A stretch of DNA of 37,097 bases, taken from NCBI GenBank assembly GCA_016791365.1, contig JAEUMT010000050.1:1-37097 (forward strand), in the 5' to 3' direction. Under the pieces are notes generated by a model. It was not told the DNA's origin. It searched no databases and saw only the letters and a list, made by a program, of their open reading frames with translations. The DNA is from Hyphomonadaceae bacterium (GTDB lineage Bacteria > Pseudomonadota > Alphaproteobacteria > Caulobacterales > Aquidulcibacteraceae). Below are positions 15,373-23,441 of this stretch, piece after piece. Within the stretch, counting starts at the first letter, position 1. Each line of letters begins with the position of its first letter. The translations under genes were made by a program, and so were the position numbers.

Positions 15373-15816
15373 ATGGGGGCGCCGCCGCGCATCCGTTTGC
15401 AAGAGGGCGCCTCACGCATTCTGGCTCGTAAATTGCGGAAGCAACTTACAGACGCAGAAACGATCCTGTGGTCGAGGCTTCGCAGCAAGCAGCTTGATGG
15501 TCTGAAATTCAGACGGCAGCACCCGATCAAAGCGTATGTGGCGGACTTCGCTTGTATCGAAGCGCGCCTGGTCGTCGAAGTCGATGGCGCAACGCATTCA
15601 ACCAACGAAGAGCGTGAGCACGACGCAACGCGTACTCGTGTCCTAAATCGTGAAGGCTGGCGCGTTGTTCGCGTGTCGAACGCCGACGTCTACAAAAACC
15701 TTCACGGCACGCTCGAACTGATTTCGCGTAGCGCCCGCTGCGCCCCCTCCGTCCCGGACTACGTCCGGGACACCTCCCCCGTAAACGGGGAAGGAAAGAA
15801 CAACTGCGAGGAATAG
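15373..15816 (+). CDS. DUF559 family Vsr-like endonuclease-fold protein inside an inverted-arm element
   Basis: The 147-residue product (from ATG 15373; ATG 15301 would add 24 repeat-encoded residues) contains the DUF559 core at about 17-118: ARKLRKQLTDAETILW, LKFRRQHPI, YVADFACIEARLVVEVDG and WRVVRVSNADVYKNL. DUF559 is related to the Vsr/PD-(D/E)XK nuclease fold. Candidate catalytic residues are Glu29, Asp58, Glu69, Asp71 and His75. The last 28 or so codons are read through the right hairpin arm and are probably not functional. It interrupts a beta-oxidation operon between thiolase and FadJ-type genes, with no metabolic link to them. It most likely belongs to a mobile or repeat-processing element. 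Biochemical activity of the family is, to my knowledge, not established. Confidence 0.85.
   Translation: MGAPPRIRLQEGASRILARKLRKQLTDAETILWSRLRSKQLDGLKFRRQHPIKAYVADFACIEARLVVEVDGATHSTNEEREHDATRTRVLNREGWRVVRVSNADVYKNLHGTLELISRSARCAPSVPDYVRDTSPVNGEGKNNCEE
15743..15794. repeat. Right inverted arm of the DUF559 element
   Basis: GCCCCCTCC is followed by the hairpin GTCCCGGAC/GTCCGGGAC (15751-15759 and 15763-15771, loop TAC) and by a second, imperfect hairpin CCTCCCCCG-TAAA-CGGGGAAGG (15773-15794). The arm overlaps the 3' end of the DUF559 reading frame. It has the same orientation and plan as the right arm of the element at 14020-14065. Confidence 0.8.
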
Positions 15817-15819
15817 GGT

Positions 15820-18027
15820 ATGGAAAACTTCAAAATCGACGTCGACAGCGACGGCATCGCGCTCATCACGTTCGACGTGCCGGGCCGCTCCATGAACACC
15901 ATCACCGGTTCGGTGATGCGCGATTTGATCACGCTCGTTGAGACGCTGAAGTCCGACGACAAGATCAAAGGCGCCGTCATCACCTCCGGCAAGACGACCG
16001 GCTTCTGCGCCGGCGCCGATCTCGGCGAACTCAATCAGCGCGGCGCCGCCAAAGAAGAAGCGCCGAAGTCGGAAGAAGAGCGCCTGAAAAAGCAATTCGA
16101 TCAGAGCTTCACGCTCAACCGCTCACTCCGCGCGCTCGAAACCAACGGCAAGCCGGTGGCTATTGCGCTCGAAGGTCTAGCCCTCGGCGGCGGTCTCGAA
16201 ATCGCGCTCGCGTGTCACTATCGCGTTGCTGCCGACAATCCGAAGATCAAGTTCGGCCTGCCTGAATCAAAAGTCGGCCTGTTGCCCGGCGCCGGCGGCA
16301 CGCAACGTCTGCCGCGTCTCATCGGCGTGCAGAACGCCGCGATGATGATCCTGCAAGGCGCTGATAAGTCGCCGCAGGAGGCAAAGTCACTCGGCTTCAT
16401 CAACGAAGTCGTTGAGCCAGGCAAAACCGTCGAAGCCGCGAAGGCGTGGGTGAAGGCCAACCCGAAGGCGATCGCGCCGTGGGATGTCAAAGGCTACAAA
16501 GTCAAAGACGGCCCGTTCACGCCAGGCGGCGCGATGGCGGCTGTCGGCGGCAACGCCATGGTCTCCAAGCAGACCAACCTCAACTATCCCGCGCAGCGCA
16601 ACATTCTCTCCTGCATCTATGAAGGCATGCAGGTGCCGATCGACGCCGCGCTCCGCATTGAGTCACGCTACTTCATCAAGACCGCCAACACGCCGCAAGC
16701 GAAGGGCATGATCCGTTCGCTGTTCGTGAACATGCAAGCGCTCGGCAAAGGCGGAAACCGCCCCGAAGGCATCCCGACCTACGACATCAAGAAGGTCGCC
16801 GTCATCGGCGCTGGCCTGATGGGCGCGGGCATCGCCTACGTACAAGCCAAAGCCGGCATCGAAACGGTGCTGCTCGATGTCAGCCAGGAGAGCGCCGAGA
16901 AGGGCAAAGCCTACTCGCAGCGCATCGTCGATAAGGACATCTCGCGCGGCAAGATCACCAAAGAGAAGGGCGATGCGCTGCTCGCTCTGATCACGCCGTC
17001 CACCGACTACTCGCTCATCAAAGGCGCTGACCTCGTCGTCGAAGCCGTGTTCGAAAACGTTCAACTGAAAGCCGACGTCACCAAGAAGGCCGAAGCCTTC
17101 CTCGGTGAAAACGCCGTCTTTGGCTCCAACACCTCGACGCTGCCGATCACCGGTCTCGCCGAAGCGTCAGCGCGTCCGAAGAACTTCATCGGCATCCACT
17201 TCTTCTCGCCGGTCGAGCGGATGGGTCTCGTCGAACTGATCATGGGCAAGGAAACGACGCCGGAAACGCAAGCCAAGGCGATCGACTACGTCATCAAGAT
17301 TCGCAAGACGCCGATCACCGTGAATGATTTCCGCGGTTTCTACACCTCTCGTTGCTTCGGCACCTATCCGGCCGAAGGCGTCGAGATGCTGATGGAAGGG
17401 ATCGCGCCGGCGATCATCGAAAACGTCGGCCGCCAATGCGGCATGCCGATGGGCCCGCTCGAAGTGTCCGACTCTGTCGGCCTCGATACCGCGCTGAAAA
17501 TCGGCAAGACCAACGCCGAACTCAATCAGCAGGACTACAAGAAGGACCCGCGCGCCGGCATGCTGTCATGGCTCGTGGAAGAAAAGGGCCGCGTCGGCCG
17601 CAAGGGCGGCAAGGGCTATTACGAGTATGGCGAAGACGGAAAGCCAACCCGCATCTGGCCTGGCATCTCCGAGCGCATCGAAGTGAAAACCAAAGAGTGC
17701 CCGCCTGAGTTGAAGACCGAACTCACCAAGCGCTATCTCTTCCGCCAATGCATCGAAGTGGCGCGCTGCTTCGAAGAAGGCGTGATCACCGATCCGCGCG
17801 ACGCTGACGTCGGCTCGATCCTCGCCTGGGGCTTCGCGCCATATTCAGGTGGCTGCATCAGCTACATCGACCTCTTCTGGGGCACCAAGAAGTTCGTCGA
17901 AGAAGCCGATCGTCTCGCCGACACCTACGGCGAACGCTTCCGCCCGAACAAACTCCTCCGCGACATGGCCGCGAAAGGCGAGACCTTCTACGACCGCTTC
18001 GGCGCCAAGACGAAGGTCGCGGCATAA
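15820..18027 (+). CDS. FadJ-type enoyl-CoA hydratase / 3-hydroxyacyl-CoA dehydrogenase fusion
   Basis: This 735-residue bifunctional protein carries out hydration and NAD-dependent oxidation in beta-oxidation. Residues about 1-300 are the crotonase domain, with oxyanion-hole segments around VITSGKTTGFCAGADL and LALGGGLEIALACH and the catalytic Glu region GLPESKVGLLPGAGG. A Rossmann motif VAVIGAGLMGAGIAY starts near residue 325. The dehydrogenase catalytic His is in FIGIHFFSPVERM, followed by the helical C-terminal domains. GAGG at 15808-15811 is its ribosome-binding site, retained just past the DUF559 element. It is the last gene of the operon and ends at the terminator at 18033-18058. Confidence 0.93.
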   Translation: MENFKIDVDSDGIALITFDVPGRSMNTITGSVMRDLITLVETLKSDDKIKGAVITSGKTTGFCAGADLGELNQRGAAKEEAPKSEEERLKKQFDQSFTLNRSLRALETNGKPVAIALEGLALGGGLEIALACHYRVAADNPKIKFGLPESKVGLLPGAGGTQRLPRLIGVQNAAMMILQGADKSPQEAKSLGFINEVVEPGKTVEAAKAWVKANPKAIAPWDVKGYKVKDGPFTPGGAMAAVGGNAMVSKQTNLNYPAQRNILSCIYEGMQVPIDAALRIESRYFIKTANTPQAKGMIRSLFVNMQALGKGGNRPEGIPTYDIKKVAVIGAGLMGAGIAYVQAKAGIETVLLDVSQESAEKGKAYSQRIVDKDISRGKITKEKGDALLALITPSTDYSLIKGADLVVEAVFENVQLKADVTKKAEAFLGENAVFGSNTSTLPITGLAEASARPKNFIGIHFFSPVERMGLVELIMGKETTPETQAKAIDYVIKIRKTPITVNDFRGFYTSRCFGTYPAEGVEMLMEGIAPAIIENVGRQCGMPMGPLEVSDSVGLDTALKIGKTNAELNQQDYKKDPRAGMLSWLVEEKGRVGRKGGKGYYEYGEDGKPTRIWPGISERIEVKTKECPPELKTELTKRYLFRQCIEVARCFEEGVITDPRDADVGSILAWGFAPYSGGCISYIDLFWGTKKFVEEADRLADTYGERFRPNKLLRDMAAKGETFYDRFGAKTKVAA

Positions 18028-18032
18028 AATCG

Positions 18033-18058
18033 AAAGGGCCGCCTCCGGGCGGCCCTTT
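18033..18058 (+). terminator. Intrinsic terminator of the beta-oxidation operon
   Basis: A perfect 11-bp stem (AAAGGGCCGCC at 18033-18043, GGCGGCCCTTT at 18048-18058) with a 4-base loop is followed by T residues up to 18060. It lies five bases after the FadJ-type stop codon and is the clearest rho-independent terminator in the window. Confidence 0.92.
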
Positions 18059-18076
18059 TTGCATCGGGGGCAGGCG

Positions 18077-18568
18077 ATGAGCGATTTCATTCAAACCGCG
18101 GCCAACGTCGCCGTGCTTGCGTCGCTGATCTTCGTTGCGCTGCAAGTCCGCATGGGCGTGGAGATGTTGCGCGACGCCGCCGTGCGCAATCACCTCGAAA
18201 AGACGCAGAGCATCAGCCGTCTGCTCGCGGAGAATGCGCAGCTGGCCGATGTATGGTCGCGCGGCAGCAAAGGCGGTCTCGCAAGTCTCGGCGACGGTGA
18301 ACGCGTGCAGTTCGTCAATTTCTGCACCTTCATGTTCCGCACCATGGAAGAGCTCCACATGCAGCACACGCGCGGGAAGATGGACAACGCGCTCTACATC
18401 TCGAACATCACGATCTTCCGTGACGTTCATCAACTTCGCGGCGCCGCCGAAGCATGGCAGGTCCGCCGCCACCTCTTCACGCCCGAGTTCCAGAGCTTCT
18501 ACGAAAGCTACGTCACCTCAGGCGAAGCCAAGCCGCTCTACGATCTGCCGCCAAGCGCCAACGCTTAG
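18077..18568 (+). CDS. Hypothetical protein with an N-terminal membrane segment
   Basis: The 163-residue product has one hydrophobic N-terminal helix (AANVAVLASLIFVALQV, about 8-24). A mainly helical soluble region follows, with conserved-looking stretches FVNFCTFMFRTMEELHMQH and FYESYVTSGEAKPLYDL. I recognise no named family or function, although similar single-pass proteins of this size are common in alphaproteobacteria. It starts at ATG 18077 right after the operon terminator, so it needs its own promoter, which I cannot identify. It converges with the next small gene. Confidence 0.75.
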   Translation: MSDFIQTAANVAVLASLIFVALQVRMGVEMLRDAAVRNHLEKTQSISRLLAENAQLADVWSRGSKGGLASLGDGERVQFVNFCTFMFRTMEELHMQHTRGKMDNALYISNITIFRDVHQLRGAAEAWQVRRHLFTPEFQSFYESYVTSGEAKPLYDLPPSANA

Positions 18569-18582
18569 ATCTCCGCGCACTT

Positions 18583-18957
18583 CTATTCTTGCGCGCGGTC
18601 TTGCGGCGCGCACCGGATGTTGCTCCGCGCGCAAAACGCATCCAGCTGCGTGCTCCACGCGCCGTTCACTTCGTTAAAGTGCGCAATCGCCGCGTTGTAA
18701 TAGAGCCGCCGGCACTCGATCACTTCATTCATCCGCGCGCGCCATTCGCGTTGACGTGTACTGGCAGCGCTCATCTGTGTCGGGTTGGCGCGCGTATGGT
18801 CAATCGCCGCCGGCTCCTGCGGAAACTCGGCGCATGTGGACGGAGCAGACGTCTCGGGCGTAGGCGCAGGCGTTTCTTCGACCGGCGGTGTCGTTTGAGC
18901 GGATGCCACTGAGACCTGCGCCAACATCAAAGCTGCAGCCAACACAATCCGCATCAC
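18583..18957 (-). CDS. Small secreted protein, function unknown
   Basis: The 124-residue product has a signal peptide (MMRIVLAAALMLAQVSVASAQ), a Thr/Pro/Glu linker (about 22-45) and a helical domain with four cysteines (Cys42, and three in the C-terminal half) that could form disulfides in the periplasm. The motif REWRARMNEVIECRRLYYN is distinctive but I do not know the family. It converges with the hypothetical gene ending at 18568 and diverges from the flavin oxidoreductase gene. Confidence 0.7.
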   Translation of the reverse strand: MMRIVLAAALMLAQVSVASAQTTPPVEETPAPTPETSAPSTCAEFPQEPAAIDHTRANPTQMSAASTRQREWRARMNEVIECRRLYYNAAIAHFNEVNGAWSTQLDAFCARSNIRCAPQDRAQE

Positions 18958-19063
18958 TTCCCCCTAAGTAAGCCTGCGTTCGCAAAATGCGATGGCCGCT
19001 CTCATCCCGCAAGAGTTAGAAAAGAGGGGATGCACTTTCTGCGCGCGTGCCTATCTTCTCGCG

Positions 19064-20125
19064 ATGACCTCACTCACCGACCCGCTCAAATTCCGTTCCG
19101 GCGCTACGCTGAAGAACCGTTTCGTTCTCTCGCCGCTCACCAATCTGCAAAGCAATCCTGACGGCGTCCTCAGCGACGACGAGTATCGCTGGCTCACCAT
19201 GCGCGCCGAAGGCGGCTTTGGCCTCACCATGACCTGCGCCGCGTCGGTGCAAGAAGAAGGCGTAGGCTTCCCCGGCCAACTCGGATTTCATGACGACAAG
19301 CATCTTCCAGGGCTGACGCGCCTCGCCGCCAAGATCAACGAAGAGGGCAGTCACTCGGTCGTGCAACTGCATCACGGCGGCCTGCGCGCGATGAAAAACC
19401 CAAAAGCCCCGAGCGCCGACGAAAAGCTCAAAGCCGAAGCGATGACGTTGGATGAAATCCATCACACGCGCGACAAGTTCATTGAAGCCGCCCAACGCGC
19501 CGAACGCGCCGGCTTCCACGGCGCCGAGCTTCACGGCGCGCACGGCTATCTCATCTGCTCGTTCCTCAGCCCCGAACTCAATCGCCGCGATGACGCCTAT
19601 GGCGGCGACCCCGAACGCCGCGCGCGCTTTCTGTTCGAAATCGTCGATGGCGTCCGCGCCGCGACCAAGCCTGGCTTCTCACTCGGCGTGCGTCTCTCGC
19701 CCGAACGCTGGGGCATCCAAACACTCGAAATTCGCGATGTCGCCCAGCGCCTGATGAACGACGCCAAGACCGACTACATCGACATGTCGCTCTGGGACGT
19801 GAAGAAGGCGCCGCAGGACGAAAGTCTCCAAGGCCGCACGCTCGCTTCCTACTTCACTGAGCTAGAGCGCAACGGCACGCTCCTTGGCGCCGCCGGCAAG
19901 ATCATGTCCGCGCAGGATTGCCGCGATCTCCTCGACGCCGGCTTCGATTTCCCAATCCTCGGCCGCGCCGCGATCCTGCATCACGACTTCCCGAAGAAGG
20001 TCGCCGCCGATCCCAACTTCCAGGCCATCGCCACACCGGTCAGCGAAGCCTATCTCGCAAAAGAAGGCCTCGGCCCCGTCTTCGTGAACTACATGCGCAC
20101 CTGGGCCGGTTTCGTGGAAGGTTAG
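19064..20125 (+). CDS. NADH:flavin oxidoreductase, Old Yellow Enzyme family
   Basis: This 353-residue FMN TIM-barrel enzyme reduces activated alkenes, such as enones or dienoyl-CoA-like compounds, by family knowledge. Typical segments are LKNRFVLSPLTNLQSNPDG at the start, HHGGLRAM, the OYE motif GAHGYLICSFLSPELNRRDD and PILGRAAILH near the end. The start at 19064 (MTSLTDPLKFRSG) matches the usual N-terminus; the frame open upstream is not protein-like. There is no iron-sulfur or NAD domain, so it is not a 2,4-dienoyl-CoA reductase of the FadH type. A perfect palindrome follows five bases after its stop. Confidence 0.9.
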   Translation: MTSLTDPLKFRSGATLKNRFVLSPLTNLQSNPDGVLSDDEYRWLTMRAEGGFGLTMTCAASVQEEGVGFPGQLGFHDDKHLPGLTRLAAKINEEGSHSVVQLHHGGLRAMKNPKAPSADEKLKAEAMTLDEIHHTRDKFIEAAQRAERAGFHGAELHGAHGYLICSFLSPELNRRDDAYGGDPERRARFLFEIVDGVRAATKPGFSLGVRLSPERWGIQTLEIRDVAQRLMNDAKTDYIDMSLWDVKKAPQDESLQGRTLASYFTELERNGTLLGAAGKIMSAQDCRDLLDAGFDFPILGRAAILHHDFPKKVAADPNFQAIATPVSEAYLAKEGLGPVFVNYMRTWAGFVEG

Positions 20126-20129
20126 CCAA

Positions 20130-20197
20130 AATATGGACCGCCGGCGTCCCGCCGGCCAACGCCGGTGCATGCCGGCGGGACGCCGGCGGTCCATATT
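20130..20197. repeat. Perfect 27-bp inverted repeat (TATGGACCGCCGGCG type)
   Basis: The arms 20130-20156 and 20171-20197 are exact reverse complements around a 14-base spacer. Each arm folds internally as GCCGGCG-TCC-CGCCGGC. It begins five bases after the stop of the flavin oxidoreductase gene. Further copies lie at 21822, 21859-21954, 22611-22681, 22693-22751 and 24175-24273. Confidence 0.9.
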
Positions 20198-20426
20198 GGG
20201 CGCCACCTATGCCGCCCGTGTTATTGACTTTTCAAGCATTTCCACCGATATCCGGCCTCAGCGACCGTTCCCGGGCTTCTGAGCTGGTGAACGCGGTCCC
20301 CCGGAACGCCACCATCGACGTTCGGCTTTGAGCGCTAAATAGCTAGCTCGCCGCCTTTCTTCGCCGTCGCATCGTTCCTGAACTGATGAGCCGCACCGCG
20401 GATCGCGGGCGGCTGAAAGTACATTC
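20198..20426 (+). promoter_or_regulatory. Probable promoter and long 5' leader of the DEAD-box helicase gene
   Basis: No gene is seen in this 229-base stretch. TTGACT (20224-20229) matches the -35 consensus in five of six positions, with a weak -10 (GATATC, 20247-20252) after 17 bases. Transcription from there would leave a leader of about 170 bases. Long structured leaders are usual for cold-induced DEAD-box helicase genes, so post-transcriptional control is possible but not shown. Confidence 0.4.
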
Positions 20427-21821
20427 GTGACCACATTCCAAGACCTCGGCGTTAGCGCGCCGATCCTCAAGGCGCTTGACGCCGAGGGCTATACCAAACC
20501 GACCCCGATCCAGATGCAGGCGCTGCCGATCGTGGCCAAAGGCAAGGACCTCATCGGTCTCGCCCAAACCGGCACCGGCAAGACCGCGGCCTTCGCGCTG
20601 CCGATCCTCGATCGTCTGCACAAGGACCGCAAATTTCCGGGCGAGAAGTGCTGCCGCACGCTCGTGCTCGCGCCGACGCGCGAACTCGCCGCGCAAATCG
20701 GCGAAAGCTTCCGCGCCTACGGCAAATTCCTTGGCCTCAGCACCGCCGTCGTGTTCGGCGGCGCCTCGATGCACAAGCAAAAGCAGGCCATGTTCCGCGG
20801 CGTCGACATTCTCGTCGCCACGCCTGGGCGCCTGCTTGACCACGTCAGCCAGCGCAGCGTGCGTCTCGACAAGGTCGAGATCCTCGTCCTGGACGAAGCC
20901 GATCACATGCTCGACATGGGCTTCATCCACGACCTCCGGAAAATCGCGACGATCCTGCCGCGCCAGCGTCAGACGCTGTTCTTCTCCGCCACGATGCCGC
21001 CGGCAATCGAAGAGCTTGCCGCGCAATTCCTCGACAACCCGGAAAAGATCGCCGTCACCCCGGTGAGCTCGACCGCCGAGCGCGTGCAACAAGCCGTCGT
21101 TCACGTCGATCAGTCGAAGAAGCAGGACCTCCTGCACGCAATGCTCGCCGACAAGTCGATCAAGCGCGCGCTCGTCTTCGCCCGCACCAAGCACGGCGCC
21201 GACCGCGTCGTGAAGAAGCTCGAAAGCGCCGGCTTCAATGCTGACGCGATCCACGGCAATAAGAGCCAGGGCCAGCGCATCCGTGCGCTCGATGGCTTCA
21301 AGAAGGGCGCAACGCGCATTCTCGTCGCCACCGAAGTCGCCGCGCGCGGCATCGACGTTGACGACATCACCCATGTCATCAACTACGACCTGCCCAACGT
21401 GCCCGAGCAATACGTCCACCGCATCGGCCGCACCGCGCGGGCAGGGACGGACGGCATCGCCATCTCGTTCTGCGCTCCCGATGAACGCGCCTACCTGCGC
21501 GACATCGAAAAGCTGACCAAGCAACCGGTGCCGGTGCTCGAAACCGACATGTCGCTCCGCGCGCCTCGTGCGGACGAAAAGGTCGTCCGCCCGAAAGGCC
21601 CGGCCGGCCGCTCTGGCTCGGTGCATCCGGCCCGCAAGCACGCGCCCAAGAAGCATCACGCTTCCGATGCACACGGCAAAGCCCACGCCAAGCAAGGCCA
21701 CGCCCCGACGCGCTCGCGCGACGACGGCGACCGCCGCGACCGCAAAGGCAATGCCGTCTGGTCCAACAACGGCGCCCCGCCGAAGTACCGCAAACAAGTC
21801 CGCAAGCCGACCAAAGTCTAA
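20427..21821 (+). CDS. DEAD-box RNA helicase, RhlE-like
   Basis: The 464-residue protein starts at a GTG (20427), the first codon before the conserved FQDLG-like Q-motif region. Helicase motifs in order are TPIQ (Q motif), AQTGTGKT (46-53), PTRELAAQ, TPGRLLDH, DEADHMLDMGF, SATMP, RTKHGADRV, ARGIDVDDI and HRIGRTARAG. The C-terminal 80 residues are rich in Lys, Arg and His (RSGSVHPARKHAPKKHH), as in RhlE proteins that remodel RNA in ribosome assembly or mRNA decay. It is preceded by a long leader and followed directly by palindromic repeats. Confidence 0.93.
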   Translation: MTTFQDLGVSAPILKALDAEGYTKPTPIQMQALPIVAKGKDLIGLAQTGTGKTAAFALPILDRLHKDRKFPGEKCCRTLVLAPTRELAAQIGESFRAYGKFLGLSTAVVFGGASMHKQKQAMFRGVDILVATPGRLLDHVSQRSVRLDKVEILVLDEADHMLDMGFIHDLRKIATILPRQRQTLFFSATMPPAIEELAAQFLDNPEKIAVTPVSSTAERVQQAVVHVDQSKKQDLLHAMLADKSIKRALVFARTKHGADRVVKKLESAGFNADAIHGNKSQGQRIRALDGFKKGATRILVATEVAARGIDVDDITHVINYDLPNVPEQYVHRIGRTARAGTDGIAISFCAPDERAYLRDIEKLTKQPVPVLETDMSLRAPRADEKVVRPKGPAGRSGSVHPARKHAPKKHHASDAHGKAHAKQGHAPTRSRDDGDRRDRKGNAVWSNNGAPPKYRKQVRKPTKV

Positions 21822-21954
21822 TATGGACCGCCGGCGTCCCGCCGGCCTGCGCCAAGCCTATGGAGCGCGGGCGTCCCGCCCGCTTGCAAATGCTGACGAC
21901 GCGCGCTGGCGCTTGTTGTTGCGTATGTCGGCGGGCGGGACGCCCGCGCTCCAT
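21822..21954. repeat. Compound palindromic repeat after the helicase gene
   Basis: A single TATGGACCGCCGGCG-type arm (21823-21848) abuts the helicase stop codon. It is followed by an inverted pair of the TATGGAGCGCGGGCG variant, arms 21859-21883 and 21931-21954, which match over 24 bases. The two variants differ at the stem positions (GCCGGCG versus GCGGGCG), and the facing half changes to match (CGCCGGC versus CGCCCGC). No gene lies between 21822 and 22007. Confidence 0.85.
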
Positions 21955-22007
21955 GATGCGGCTTTGCTCGGTCCGATCTACGCGCTAGCCTGCGCGGGGG
22001 ATTGGTT

Positions 22008-22610
22008 ATGGACTTAATCGTTTGGAGCGCGGCGGGCGCATTGGCGGTCCTTATACCGCTGGCGATCTACTTCCTGCCCGCCAAGACGCGCATCCTCATC
22101 GACACGCCAACCTCAACCGCGCGCGCTGAAGTGCGTCCGCTCTGGGGCATGGGCGCTGCGTTGATCACGCGCGCGCTGCCGCGCAAATCGCACGGCAATC
22201 CGCTGCCTTCGTTTCATGACGTGCGCCGCGTCGGTCACGCTTTGATGACTCCGGGCATCGCGGATGCGGTCTATGCCGCGATCAAGAGTCTCTATGATCT
22301 CAATCCGCGCGTCGCCAAAGTCGATCTGCGCATGAACCTCGCTAACACCTCGCACACACGTGTTGTCCAGACCGCGATTGAAGCCGTGCTCGCCATCGCG
22401 CCCGCGCCGGTCCGCAACAGCGTCCGCGTGTCTCAATGTGAAAACGTCGGCGCCGAAATCAGCGGCGAGTTCGAACTCATGGCGTCGCCCGCCAAGCTGA
22501 ACGCGATCTACGGTCGCCTCAAAAGCGCGCGCGCCGTCCAGGAATTCCGCCGCCGCCTCAATCGCAAACTCAAACCAGACAAACGCCTGCCCGACGTGCA
22601 GGTGAGCTAA
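22008..22610 (+). CDS. Hypothetical protein with an N-terminal membrane anchor
   Basis: The 200-residue product has one N-terminal transmembrane helix (LIVWSAAGALAVLIPLAIYFL), then a soluble alpha/beta region. Within it, KVDLRMNLANTSHTRVVQTAIEAVLAIAP and SVRVSQCENVGAEISGEFELM look like alternating helices and strands. The C-terminus is strongly basic (RRRLNRKLKPDKR). I recognise no family. It is flanked on both sides by palindromic repeats. ATG 22008 is preferred over a TTG two codons earlier. Confidence 0.7.
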   Translation: MDLIVWSAAGALAVLIPLAIYFLPAKTRILIDTPTSTARAEVRPLWGMGAALITRALPRKSHGNPLPSFHDVRRVGHALMTPGIADAVYAAIKSLYDLNPRVAKVDLRMNLANTSHTRVVQTAIEAVLAIAPAPVRNSVRVSQCENVGAEISGEFELMASPAKLNAIYGRLKSARAVQEFRRRLNRKLKPDKRLPDVQVS

Positions 22611-22681
22611 TATGGAGCGCGGGCGTCCCCGCCCGCATCTTTGGTCAACATAGCTGCGGGCGAGGACGCCCACGCTCCATA
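22611..22681. repeat. TATGGAGCGCGGGCG-type inverted repeat
   Basis: Arms 22611-22636 and 22656-22681 are inverted copies with two differences. The element begins at the base after the stop codon of the preceding gene. The internal hairpin GCGGGCG-TCCC-CGCCCGC is intact in the left arm. Confidence 0.85.
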
Positions 22682-22692
22682 CCCCCCACACC

Positions 22693-22751
22693 TCTGGACC
22701 GCCGGCGCCCCCGCCGGCATCTCCGTTTACACGGGGCGCCGGCGCTCCAAG
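22693..22751. repeat. Partial TGGACCGCCGGCGCC-type inverted repeat
   Basis: A left arm (22693-22717, internal GCCGGCG/CGCCGGC pairing) is followed by a shorter right arm (GGCGCCGGCGCTCCAA, 22736-22751) that matches only its outer part. It appears eroded relative to the neighbouring copy. The rest of the gap to 22863 is C-rich and I see no gene or site in it. Confidence 0.65.
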
Positions 22752-22863
22752 CGCACGCATACCCGCACCACCCATCCCACACCGCACCCCAACAAAATCA
22801 CCGGCAAACAGCCCTTCCGCGCCAATCAATCCGACCGCATCACGCCGCCCTTAAACTGCCCGC

Positions 22864-23385
22864 GTGAACGTCGTCCCATCCTTCGTCAGCCAGCATCGCC
22901 TCAAGCGCTTCGTCGCTTGGGCGATGCTGTTGCTGGTCTGGACGATGCAGTTTCTCTTCACCGCGACGAGAACGCGCCGTCGGCACATCGACCAACGCTG
23001 GTTCGGCATCGACCAACTCGCACGTCTCGTCGCCGCGATTGTCTTGATACGCGCCGTGCAATTGGTTCCGATCCGCCGGAGCGCGCGTCGGCATGCCGAA
23101 CGCTTCAATACGAGGGTAGGGTTCCGGCGCCGCATAACCCAAAAAACCCAGCTTCGCGCCATTCTCGGCGCGCGGCTGCGCAAGCAATTCTACGCGCGCG
23201 ATCCATTCCTGCGTCTCGGCCTGCTGATCAATCTGCTGCGCAATCTCGATAGCTTCGCCGTTCTTGTCGGCGCACGCGGGGCGCGTGGCCTCACGCGTTT
23301 GCGCGCGATCTCGCTGGTGCGTCCGCCGCATGACGCTCGTCCGCCGCTTCTGCCGCGTCCCGTCGCCTGCGCCGATTCCTCCTAA
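22864..23385 (+). CDS. Hypothetical basic membrane-associated protein
   Basis: This 173-residue frame starts at GTG 22864. It has two hydrophobic stretches (FVAWAMLLLVWTMQFLFTA, about 19-37, and LARLVAAIVLIRAVQLV, about 52-68) and an Arg/His-rich remainder. I cannot assign a family. A 163-residue frame on the opposite strand (22840-23331) overlaps it. That one is Arg/Gln/Glu-rich without hydrophobic order and looks like its shadow, so I favour the plus strand. The Arg-rich composition means the call remains tentative. Confidence 0.5.
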   Translation: MNVVPSFVSQHRLKRFVAWAMLLLVWTMQFLFTATRTRRRHIDQRWFGIDQLARLVAAIVLIRAVQLVPIRRSARRHAERFNTRVGFRRRITQKTQLRAILGARLRKQFYARDPFLRLGLLINLLRNLDSFAVLVGARGARGLTRLRAISLVRPPHDARPPLLPRPVACADSS

Positions 23386-23441
23386 AACCTTCCGACATTT
23401 TACTTGCTCGTCCGGGGAAGCGCGCCTAAACCGCGCGCCCC

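Noticed and set aside
20343-21797. 484-codon minus-strand frame opposite the DEAD-box helicase
   Set aside because: The helicase frame has all motifs; the antisense product shows no recognisable domain.
22840-23331. 163-codon minus-strand frame overlapping the gene at 22864-23385
   Set aside because: Polar Arg/Glu/Gln-rich product with no order, while the plus strand has two membrane-like helices; rejected with moderate confidence.
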